DNA of 64,000 nucleotides. It comes from Chloroflexota bacterium (lineage in GTDB: Bacteria > Chloroflexota > UBA6077 > JACCZL01). The stretch spans positions 378,744-442,743 of the forward strand of contig JADLFM010000128.1 of assembly GCA_020845495.1 (NCBI GenBank). The letters run 5' to 3'. Each line of letters begins with the position of its first letter. The first letter of the stretch is position 1. Of the stretch, positions 34,018-40,908 are shown piece after piece. The position numbers and the translations under genes are program-made. Under the pieces are notes generated by a model. The model searched no databases and was not told the DNA's origin. It was given only the letters and a program-made list of their open reading frames with translations.

Positions 34018-35781
34018 TTAGGCGTACGAGCGAGTCGGTCGTGCGGGCGCCAGGTCGGGCGCCAGGCAGGGCGCTGTGGATGCCCGCACGATCAACTCGC
34101 TCGCCAGCATCTCACGAACCGGTGGCGCGGACGTCGGCATACCGATCGTGGCCAGCATCACCTCGGCGGCGCGTCGGCCGGCTGCCACGACCGGTGGCCG
34201 GACGGTGGTCAGGGGCGGCTCGACGTGGACGGCGTACTCGTCGTCGTTCGCGCCGACGACGCTCACGTCTTCAGGCACCCGTAGGTGGCGCCGATGCAGC
34301 GCGTTGACGATCGCGGCTGCCATATCGTCGCTCGCTGCGAAGACGGCCGTCGGCGGATCATCCCGGTCGAACAGGCGCGCGCAGGCAGCGAACGCGGTCT
34401 GATACTCGTAACTACCCTCAACCATCAGGGTCTCGTCGAGCGGCAGGCCGGCTGCCTCGAGCGCCGCGGTGAAGCCGCTCACCCGGTCCATCGCCGAGCG
34501 GCGGCCGGGCGGGTGGAGAGGGCCGCTCATGTGCGCGATCCGCCGATGCCCGAGACCGATCAGGTGCTCGGTCGCACGTCGGCCGATCTCGACGTCGTCC
34601 CAGGCGATCTGATGAAGCTCCGTCGTGTGGAGCGGGCGGTTGATCGTGACCACCGGGATCCCCAGGTGAGCCACGGCGAGAATGTGATCGGCGCTCGTCT
34701 CGACGGTCCTGGACATACAGATGATGCCGTCGACGCGCTTGTCCACGAACGTTTCGAGGGCCTGTTGCTCGGGCTGGACGCCGTCGGCACAGGCGAGCAG
34801 CAGCGAATACCCCTGGGCGCTGACGACTTGCTCGATGCTGCCGACGACCTGAGTGAAATAGCCTCGTGTAATGTCGGTGATCACCACTCCCAGCGTGCCG
34901 GTCCTCGACGTAATGAGTCCACGCGCGAGCGCATTCGGCCGGTACCCAAGCTCGTGGGCAACGGCGAGTACCCGATCGCGCGTCTCGTTGCTGGCGTAGC
35001 CGGAGCGGCCGTTCACGACCTGAGACACTGTGCTCAGGGATACGCCAGCCCGGCGGGCGACGTCGCGGATAGTCACGGTTCGGACGACGCCCTTCGCGTT
35101 CCGCCGGGAGCGGCTCGCCGGCACCAGCGGGGGCATCGGCCTGCTTGCGAGCGACCGCTCGATGCCGGCGACGATCAGGCGTACCCCGTGCTCGAAACGG
35201 CCATCGGCAGCGCGCGTCCAGCCGTCTGCCAGATCCAGGGACGTCGTTGCGGCGTCAATCCGAGGCGCCTGCACGGCAACCTCGAGGCGCCCATCCTGCT
35301 CATCCGGCCGCGGTCGGTTCGCCGGTTCGTCGAGGGTGTACCCGATCGCGTAGCTCGAGAGTGTCGCCCATCCTCGGGCCGCATCGTCGGGCGACGCTCC
35401 GGCGTCGGCGAGCTTCCGCATCGGAGCTTCGAACGACGGGAGCAACGCAGTGTCGGTCTGCCGCGCACTGCTAAAGAGTTTTGCACCGTCGCGGTAGCCA
35501 AGCAGCAGCCGTCGCAGCGCGAGGCAAACTTTGACGAGCCAGTCTTGCCAGGGCGTGTCGGGCGGCAGCCGGCCGGCCGCCGACAGATCTGTCAGGAGGT
35601 CCGCCAGCATCATGGCAGCCATCTCGTCGAGGAGATCCTGCTTGTTCTTGACGTGCCAGTACAGCGTCGGCGCCCGCACATCCAGCCGAGCGGCCAGGAG
35701 CCGCAGCGTGAGGCGCTCGAGCCCGACGTCGTTCAGTAGCTGGAGCGCCGTCCTCACGACGCGCTCACGGTCCAGTGGCAT
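34018..35781 (-). CDS. TetR-LacI fusion transcriptional regulator
   Basis: One 587-residue open frame contains two complete repressors. Residues 1 to about 210 are a TetR-class protein. The helix-turn-helix (about 25-47) has recognition helix PTLYWHVKNK, as in the tetracycline repressor TetR, followed by a TetR_C-like helical ligand/dimer domain. After a short basic linker (211-236, RSRRNAKG), residues 237-290 are a LacI helix-turn-helix and hinge (TIRDVARRAGVSLSTVSQVV, GYRPNALARGL). About 296-575 is a periplasmic-binding-protein-like effector domain (TLGVVITDITRGYF, VFAASDDMAAAIVNALH, VSVVGANDDEYA). There is no stop in the linker. GGAGGA precedes the start. Two identical tetO-like palindromes lie upstream. 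It converges on the catabolic cluster at 26449-33948. Confidence 0.92.
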   Translation of the reverse strand: MPLDRERVVRTALQLLNDVGLERLTLRLLAARLDVRAPTLYWHVKNKQDLLDEMAAMMLADLLTDLSAAGRLPPDTPWQDWLVKVCLALRRLLLGYRDGAKLFSSARQTDTALLPSFEAPMRKLADAGASPDDAARGWATLSSYAIGYTLDEPANRPRPDEQDGRLEVAVQAPRIDAATTSLDLADGWTRAADGRFEHGVRLIVAGIERSLASRPMPPLVPASRSRRNAKGVVRTVTIRDVARRAGVSLSTVSQVVNGRSGYASNETRDRVLAVAHELGYRPNALARGLITSRTGTLGVVITDITRGYFTQVVGSIEQVVSAQGYSLLLACADGVQPEQQALETFVDKRVDGIICMSRTVETSADHILAVAHLGIPVVTINRPLHTTELHQIAWDDVEIGRRATEHLIGLGHRRIAHMSGPLHPPGRRSAMDRVSGFTAALEAAGLPLDETLMVEGSYEYQTAFAACARLFDRDDPPTAVFAASDDMAAAIVNALHRRHLRVPEDVSVVGANDDEYAVHVEPPLTTVRPPVVAAGRRAAEVMLATIGMPTSAPPVREMLASELIVRASTAPCLAPDLAPARPTRSYA

Positions 35782-35812
35782 GGCTCCTCCGATCCTGCGG
35801 CATCACCCTGGA

Positions 35813-35827
35813 GTCTAACACCGTTAG
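35813..35827. promoter_or_regulatory. tetO-like operator O1
   Basis: The palindrome reads TCTAACACCGTTAGA, with perfect 6-bp arms. It is the exact reverse complement of the O2 core and lies 32 bases before the TetR-LacI start. It is predicted to bind the TetR half. Confidence 0.8.
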
Positions 35828-35847
35828 AGACCCGCGCGCTCACTCGA

Positions 35848-35864
35848 GCTCTAACGGTGTTAGA
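35848..35864. promoter_or_regulatory. tetO-like operator O2
   Basis: CTCTAACGGTGTTAGAG has perfect 7-bp arms. It shares the CTCTA...TAGAG frame of the tet operator, matching the TetR-like recognition helix. Its centre is 36 bp from that of O1, and the pair brackets the likely promoter of the fusion gene. Confidence 0.82.
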
Positions 35865-36095
35865 GGATGCCGCACGTGTCAGCCGCAACGGTGCCCGAGA
35901 ACGAGGCCGTCGAAGGAACCAGACCGGCTTGTGACGACCAGCGGGCGGTGCCTGGATACGCCTTGATGGCGCGGGGGGGTGAGGCAAGGACAACCGCATC
36001 CGGTGGCGCAAGGGCGCGAGGCAGGCTCGAACGTTGGTTGCTTCTGTGCCCGTGGTGTGGGCGTCAGTCTGCCGTCGGCCGCTCCGCTCGTGCCG
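35865..36095. other. Intergenic region upstream of the TetR-LacI operators
   Basis: About 230 bases between the operators and the stop of the DUF3037 gene. No supported gene is present. A rightward open frame crosses it but is Arg/Gly-rich with no recognisable domain. If the operators also control a rightward promoter, no good target is visible here. Confidence 0.45.
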
Positions 36096-36638
36096 TCATG
36101 CGGATAGCGGGCGGACGTAGGCGTCGAGGAGACGGCCGAGCTCGGCGCTCAAGTCGGTCGCGCGGCCGACGTGGGTCGGCGAGGTCTGGATGATCGTGCT
36201 ACGAGGTGCGGTCAGCCAGTGGAACCGTTCGGGGGCCGGTAGGTCCGCCAGCGGGCCACCGGCCGCGTCGCCGCCGCAGATCGCGAGGAACGTGCTGAGG
36301 TGCCGCTCGACGAGGCCAAGGTCGAGGCGCGGGTCCAGCGCGAGCAGTTTGGTGCGCGCGCTGGCCAGGTCGATACGGGCGGCAAGGTGGCGGCGAGCGC
36401 GTGCGAACAGCACCACGCCCACGTTGACGCACTCGCCCCGGTCGACGCGTGGCACCACCCGGATAATGGCGTAGCTGTACCAGGCATAGGCCGGCGGCGC
36501 CTGGACGCTGCCCTGACCTTCCTCACCTTCCAGCGTCGGGACAGGCTCGCCCAGCGGGTCGTCTCCTGGCGGCGGGTCACTCGCCGACACGGTGGGTCTG
36601 ACGGATGCTGAGGCGTTCGGGGCCGCGTCGTCGGGCAT
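36096..36638 (-). CDS. DUF3037 family protein
   Basis: A 180-residue protein whose core (about 48-175) matches DUF3037: YSYAIIRVVPRVDRGECVNVGVVLFAR, then LDLGLVERHLSTFLAICGG and STIIQTSPTHVG (each block given in part). The first 45 residues are disordered. Its start at 36638 has AGGAAG upstream and overlaps the end of the HipA-like kinase gene by 62 bases, so translation is probably coupled. To my knowledge DUF3037 genes often sit beside HipA-like kinase genes, suggesting a two-protein module. The biochemical role is unknown. Confidence 0.82.
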   Translation of the reverse strand: MPDDAAPNASASVRPTVSASDPPPGDDPLGEPVPTLEGEEGQGSVQAPPAYAWYSYAIIRVVPRVDRGECVNVGVVLFARARRHLAARIDLASARTKLLALDPRLDLGLVERHLSTFLAICGGDAAGGPLADLPAPERFHWLTAPRSTIIQTSPTHVGRATDLSAELGRLLDAYVRPLSA

Positions 36639-37560
36639 CGATCGCTTCCTGTAGCCAGCGTGGGCGAGAGGCGCGCTCGAGTGCGCGCTCGGTCGTCTCG
36701 CCGGGGCCGCGCAGGCGCTCGGAGAGATACGTCACGTAGGCTGCTCGGTGCGCGTCAACGCCTGGAAAAAACGGTTCGTCACCCAGCCACGCGCCGGGAA
36801 GATCGGCCACGATCTGCTGAAAGACGGCGTCGCTCAGGCGGGGCCGCAAGCGTGCGTCAGCCGCTTCGAGGTCGCCGGCGAGGCCGAGCAGCACGTGATC
36901 CTTGATCTGGGGGAACGGTGAGTGAACCCGCGCCGGCCAGCCCTCCCAACGATGATGGACGTAGAGGGCCGCGCCGTGGTCGATCAGCCAGAGGCGGCCG
37001 TGACTGACGAGCAGATTCGAGTTACGGGGCGTACGGTCGACGTTCGTGACGAAGGCATCGAGCCAGACGATGTCGGCGGCAAGCTCGGGTGAGACGTCGC
37101 AATCCACGGCCGGATCGAATGGTAGCGCGCCGGCGAGGTAGGCCAGTCCGAAGTTTGCGCCGACGCTGCCGCGCAGGATGTCCTGGATCTCTGGGTCCGG
37201 CTCAGCCTGCCCGAAGCCGTCGGCCAGATCGATGATGGCTGGCATCGGCACTGGCAGGTCGAGAGCGCGGGCGATGCTGGCCACGATCTGCTCGGCGATG
37301 AGCGCCTTCGCACCCTGACCGGCGCCTCGAAACTTGACGACGTACGGCCCGTCCTCGGCGGTCTCGACCACGGCCGGCAGCGAACCGCCCTCGCGGAGCG
37401 GCACAGCGTAGCGCATGCCAGTCAGGCGAGGCGTCCCCAGACTAGCGCCGCCGGTCGAGCCTCTGGCTGGGGCTGCGCGGCTTGCAGTGCTCTCTCGCGA
37501 GTCGCCGTTCGCGTGGCCGGTACGGGTGGTCTGGTTGTTGGTGTCGGAATACTCGCTCAC
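36577..37560 (-). CDS. HipA-like kinase-fold protein (HipA_2 type)
   Basis: A 327-residue protein using GTG 37560. The first 48 residues are Thr/Ser/Gly-rich. The kinase-like fold then has Lys76 in GPYVVKFRGAGQG (nucleotide-binding Lys), Asp175 and Asn180 in VTNVDRTPRNSNLL (catalytic loop) and Asp194 in LWLIDHGAALY (metal-binding DFG equivalent). All key residues are present, so it is probably an active kinase. HipA kinases phosphorylate tRNA synthetases, but this short subfamily lacks the HipA N-terminal subdomain and has no HipB-type antitoxin nearby. It overlaps the DUF3037 gene. The start is weakly supported, and M at 37416 is an alternative. Confidence 0.8.
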   Translation of the reverse strand: MSEYSDTNNQTTRTGHANGDSRESTASRAAPARGSTGGASLGTPRLTGMRYAVPLREGGSLPAVVETAEDGPYVVKFRGAGQGAKALIAEQIVASIARALDLPVPMPAIIDLADGFGQAEPDPEIQDILRGSVGANFGLAYLAGALPFDPAVDCDVSPELAADIVWLDAFVTNVDRTPRNSNLLVSHGRLWLIDHGAALYVHHRWEGWPARVHSPFPQIKDHVLLGLAGDLEAADARLRPRLSDAVFQQIVADLPGAWLGDEPFFPGVDAHRAAYVTYLSERLRGPGETTERALERASRPRWLQEAIDARRRGPERLSIRQTHRVGE

Positions 37561-37657
37561 CCGATCATGCTGACATGCCGGCGGCGCTCGGCACCAGTGC
37601 GGAGCGAGACGGCAGCCGGCCTGTGTCGGCCATGCCCCCTCTCGTCGAAGAGGGGTA

Positions 37658-37772
37658 GAGCCAGCACGTGGACGTCTGACGGCAGCACGACGGCCAGGCC
37701 GGAGGCTGCGGAGATGGGTGGAGCCAGCACGTGGACGCTTGACGGCAGCATGACGGCCAGGCCGGAGGCTGC
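37658..37772. repeat. Two 52-bp direct repeats upstream of the HipA-like gene
   Basis: Copies at 37658-37709 and 37721-37772 differ at three positions and have a period of 63 bases. They lie in the 270-base gap between the kinase gene and the small gene upstream, where the kinase promoter should be. Confidence 0.93.
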
Positions 37773-37829
37773 TTCCAGCAGGGATGGATCGGAGCAGCAT
37801 CCGAAGGTACGGGCATCGCATGTTAGGAG

Positions 37830-38249
37830 TCAGGTTGGTTTCCAGTCCTTGCGTATGCTGTCGCGGATTTGCTCGTAGCGCTTGCCGTGTTGGAGGGCAT
37901 CCTCGATGGCAGGCACGAAGACCTGATGGTAGAACGCCGGCCCCATCCGCTCCACGATCTCCCGCTCGAAGAGGGCGCTCGTCTGCGGCTCATCGTCGAG
38001 GGTGTGCCACTTGCCGTCCACGAGCGGCGGCGTCGGTTCCACGTGCTCGTCCTGCTCGCCCCGGTGGCCGGCGGGCCGCCTGCCGGCCCGCAACGTCGCC
38101 CCGCCGAAGCGACGACTAGCGACGACCTTGGCGATCCAGAGCCCGTAGCCCATCGCCACGTCCTCGGGCATGCCGGAGCGCTCCTCTTCTTGCTTGCGAT
38201 ACTCGGCGAACACGTCGAAGCGGCGGATCGGACGGTCTGGGGTGAGCAT
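37830..38249 (-). CDS. Hypothetical protein, 139 residues
   Basis: I do not recognise a named family. The start at 38249 is supported by AGGAG 10 bases upstream. The protein is soluble and charged. MLTPDRPIRRFDVFAEYRKQ at the N-terminus is followed by a GYGLWIAKVVASRRFGG segment and a Pro/Glu-rich middle. A helical C-terminus contains ERMGPAFYHQVFVPAIEDAL and IRDSIRKDWKPT. The amino-acid balance looks like a genuine folded protein. It is divergent from the nucleobase permease gene with about 220 bases between starts. Confidence 0.7.
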   Translation of the reverse strand: MLTPDRPIRRFDVFAEYRKQEEERSGMPEDVAMGYGLWIAKVVASRRFGGATLRAGRRPAGHRGEQDEHVEPTPPLVDGKWHTLDDEPQTSALFEREIVERMGPAFYHQVFVPAIEDALQHGKRYEQIRDSIRKDWKPT

Positions 38250-38469
38250 GCGGCCGTTCTCCTCACACGTTGTCCTGGCTCGGCATCGCCTCGGGCGTAG
38301 CGTTCTCGCGGTCACGGCCGAGCCTCCACGTGCTGGTGCAGGCCGCGTACCTGCCCGACGGTGGTTACAACCCCCTTCCAGTTTCTTCCCTGCCCCCTGG
38401 TTACGGGGTGGCGGGTCCGGTATCGTCGGCTGCGGCGTCGCGCAGAGTGGCGGCGTGGGAGCGAGCGGC

Positions 38470-39885
38470 ATGATCGAGTGGCGCGAGAAGCGGTCCGGGC
38501 TGATCGCCCCGGACGAGCGACTGCCCTGGCCGGGTACCGTGGCGATGGGCTTGCAGCACGTGCTGGCGATGTTCGGATCGACTGTTGTCGCGCCGCTCAT
38601 CATGGGTTTCGATCCGAACCTCGCCATCCTCTTCTCGGGCATCGGCACACTGCTTTTCTTCGCCATCGTCGGCGGGCGGGTGCCGAGCTATCTGGGCTCC
38701 AGTTTCGCGTTCATCGGGCCGGTCGCGGCGGTCATCGGCTCCCAGGCGGCTGGCACCTTCAACGGCGCCGCGATCCCGGCCGCGCTGGGTGGCATCGTCG
38801 TCGCCGGCCTGATCTACGCGATCATCGGCGGCCTGGTGCACGTGACCGGCTCGGGCTGGATTGACGCACTGATGCCGCCGCTGGTGACGGGCGCGGTCGT
38901 GATGATCATCGGGCTGAACCTGGCGGGCGCCGCCCGGAACCTCGCGGCAGCCAGCCCCTTCCTGGCCGTCGTCACGCTGGTGAGCGTGCTGGCTATCGGG
39001 CTGTGGACGCGGGGCTTAGTGGCACGACTGCCGATCCTGCTTGGGACGGTCGTTGGCTACCTGGTGGCGCTGCTGGTGGGCGGCACGAGCGCGGCCGGCA
39101 CCACCTACGGCTCGGTCGTCGTACAGGGGGTGGACGTCGCGCGGATCGCCGACGCGCCCTGGTTCGGCGTTCCGGCCTTCGTCGCGCCTACGTTCGACTG
39201 GCGGGCGATCGCCTTGATCGCGCCGGTCGCCCTGGTGCTGATCGCCGAGAATACCGGTCACGTCAAAGCGGTGGAGGCGATGACTGGCCGCCCCTTGATG
39301 CGCTTCCTCGGGCGTGCCTTCATCGGTGACGGCATCGCGACGATGGTAGCCGGGCTTGGCGGCGGAACTGGCGTCACTACCTACGCCGAGAATATCGGCG
39401 TAATGGCCATGACGCGGGTCTATTCGACGCTGCTGTTCGTGGTTGCCGCGCTCGCCGCAATTCTGCTCGGGTTCTCTCCGAAGTTCGGCGCGCTCGTGGG
39501 TACGATCCCGACCGGCGTGATCGGCGGGGTGGTGACGGTGCTTTTCGGCCTGATCGCGATCACTGGCGCGCGAATCTGGGTCGAGAACCGCGTCGATTTC
39601 ACCAGGGGCGCGAACCTGTTCGTGGCGGCAACTGTGCTGATCGTGGGCGCCGCCGACTATACCCTGCGGCTCGGGGACTTCGAGCTGGCGGGTATCGGGC
39701 TGGGGACGTTCGGGGCGATCGTGCTCTACCAGATCTTCAAGTATGCGCCTGGCGACGCAGATGCGGATCTTGGCCCCGATGCAGCGGTGTCGGCCAGCGT
39801 ACTATCGGTGCGGATCGATGGCCGCCGGCGCGAAGCGCTCGCAACGAATGGTGAGGCACGATCCCGCAAGCGCCGCCGGCGGTGA
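38470..39885 (+). CDS. NCS2 family nucleobase (uracil/xanthine) permease
   Basis: A 471-residue membrane protein with about 13-14 hydrophobic segments. WPGTVAMGLQHVLAMFGSTVVAPL is the NCS2 N-terminal motif (the QHVLAMFG element). VLIAENTGHVKAVEAMTGRPL carries the conserved acidic substrate residue, and GGGTGVTTYAENIGVMAMTRV is the second substrate-binding helix (each quoted in part in the family sense). The spacing fits UraA-type proton symporters of uracil better than xanthine carriers. The start at 38470 fits the usual N-terminal length. The last 40 residues are cytoplasmic and basic. No pyrimidine genes are nearby. Confidence 0.92.
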   Translation: MIEWREKRSGLIAPDERLPWPGTVAMGLQHVLAMFGSTVVAPLIMGFDPNLAILFSGIGTLLFFAIVGGRVPSYLGSSFAFIGPVAAVIGSQAAGTFNGAAIPAALGGIVVAGLIYAIIGGLVHVTGSGWIDALMPPLVTGAVVMIIGLNLAGAARNLAAASPFLAVVTLVSVLAIGLWTRGLVARLPILLGTVVGYLVALLVGGTSAAGTTYGSVVVQGVDVARIADAPWFGVPAFVAPTFDWRAIALIAPVALVLIAENTGHVKAVEAMTGRPLMRFLGRAFIGDGIATMVAGLGGGTGVTTYAENIGVMAMTRVYSTLLFVVAALAAILLGFSPKFGALVGTIPTGVIGGVVTVLFGLIAITGARIWVENRVDFTRGANLFVAATVLIVGAADYTLRLGDFELAGIGLGTFGAIVLYQIFKYAPGDADADLGPDAAVSASVLSVRIDGRRREALATNGEARSRKRRRR

Positions 39886-40009
39886 CCCTTTCACCTACGG
39901 CCTCCGTTCTGGAGACCGGCCCGCCACGTGCAGGCCCCGATGCCACGCAGCGGCGTCCGGGGCTCTCCCGTACCTGGGAGAGGAGTTGGAGGGCGAGGGG
40001 ACACCTCGG
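39886..40009. repeat. GC-rich hairpin and REP-like sequence between convergent genes
   Basis: Between the permease and DUF2236 stops. CTCTCCC (39963-39969) pairs with GGGAGAG (39976-39982), and AGGGGGTTGGGGAG follows near 40013. It is similar in composition to the elements at 6320 and 50650 and may serve as a terminator for either gene. Confidence 0.4.
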
Positions 40010-40816
40010 TCAGGGGGTTGGGGAGCACGGGGGCCACTGACGGGCCCGGGCGGGCAGGTGCGGGGCGATCCGGCGGCAGGCGGCCGTGCCCAGGTCGAAA
40101 GCTGTCTGCTGGGCGGGGCTCCAGTTGAATCCGTAGGCGGCACGGATGACCGGCGGCAGCAGCCCTGCCGTCACCAGGGCGTAGGGAACCCTCAGCGGGA
40201 GATCGACGAGTCCGGCCAGGCCGGGCGCGCCGTGGAAGAGGGCGCGACAGAGCATGCGTGCGGTGGGGCCGACGACGATCTGCCCGCTCCTGTACATCTC
40301 CTCCAGGTAGGTGTGAAGCTCGGCGTACGTAGCCGGAAGTACCTCGACCGGGACACCCAGCAATGCCGTCGTCGGGCGGGTCTCGGCGCAGTAGCGGTCC
40401 GTCTCCGCACTGCTGAGCGGCTCGACGAGCGTCTGATACGCCAGCAGCGTCGAGTCGATCAAGGTGGCGTGGACCCAGCGCAGCAGTTCCGGGTCGCGGG
40501 CCGAGTAGGGATGACCGGAGGGGAATCGGCCGACCTGCTCGTGCAACTGGCCGGACACCCGTCCGTGGATGGCGTCGATGGCACGAGCCGTCTGCTGCGC
40601 TTGTTCGGGTGTCCCGAAGGTGAATGTCAGCATCGCGGCGCGCGTCCGTTGGAAGCGCTCGATCTTGTGGCGGGGCGACGCTCGGAAGCCGCTGTAGTCC
40701 GCGACGCCGGCTGCGACGAGCGGATGGGCGAACTGGAGGAGGACGGCGCGCCCCCAACCGAGGATCGCCAGCCGCTCGCCGTTGATTCGCTGCACCACCG
40801 AGCCGGAGAGCGCCAT
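40010..40816 (-). CDS. DUF2236 (oxygenase MpaB / latex-clearing-protein-like) family protein
   Basis: A 268-residue helical protein of the DUF2236 family. The blocks LLQFAHPLVAAGVADYSGFR, RTRAAMLTFTFGTPEQ, IHGRVSG, WVHATLIDSTLLAYQTLV and the C-terminal YGFNWSPAQQTAFDL match the family. The Arg and His residues used by related Lcp/MpaB proteins to bind haem or a ligand are in these blocks. Members may be haem-dependent oxygenases, but function is unproven for most. The start at 40816 fits family length although its Shine-Dalgarno is poor. It lies 92 bases downstream of the SbmA-like exporter gene on the same strand. Confidence 0.82.
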   Translation of the reverse strand: MALSGSVVQRINGERLAILGWGRAVLLQFAHPLVAAGVADYSGFRASPRHKIERFQRTRAAMLTFTFGTPEQAQQTARAIDAIHGRVSGQLHEQVGRFPSGHPYSARDPELLRWVHATLIDSTLLAYQTLVEPLSSAETDRYCAETRPTTALLGVPVEVLPATYAELHTYLEEMYRSGQIVVGPTARMLCRALFHGAPGLAGLVDLPLRVPYALVTAGLLPPVIRAAYGFNWSPAQQTAFDLGTAACRRIAPHLPARARQWPPCSPTP

Positions 40817-40908
40817 GGGACAACTATAGCGACTGCCCTGACCGGGCGTCCTTGTACGGGACACCCGGTCGAGGCCGTCGAGGATGAGGCATACCCTGAT
40901 GGGGTGGC

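Noticed and set aside
34018..35781. Possibility that the TetR-LacI gene is two genes read as one by a sequencing error
   Set aside because: No stop or start pair with a good ribosome-binding site exists at the junction, and both halves are in the same frame with a plausible basic linker; kept as a fusion, with resequencing suggested.
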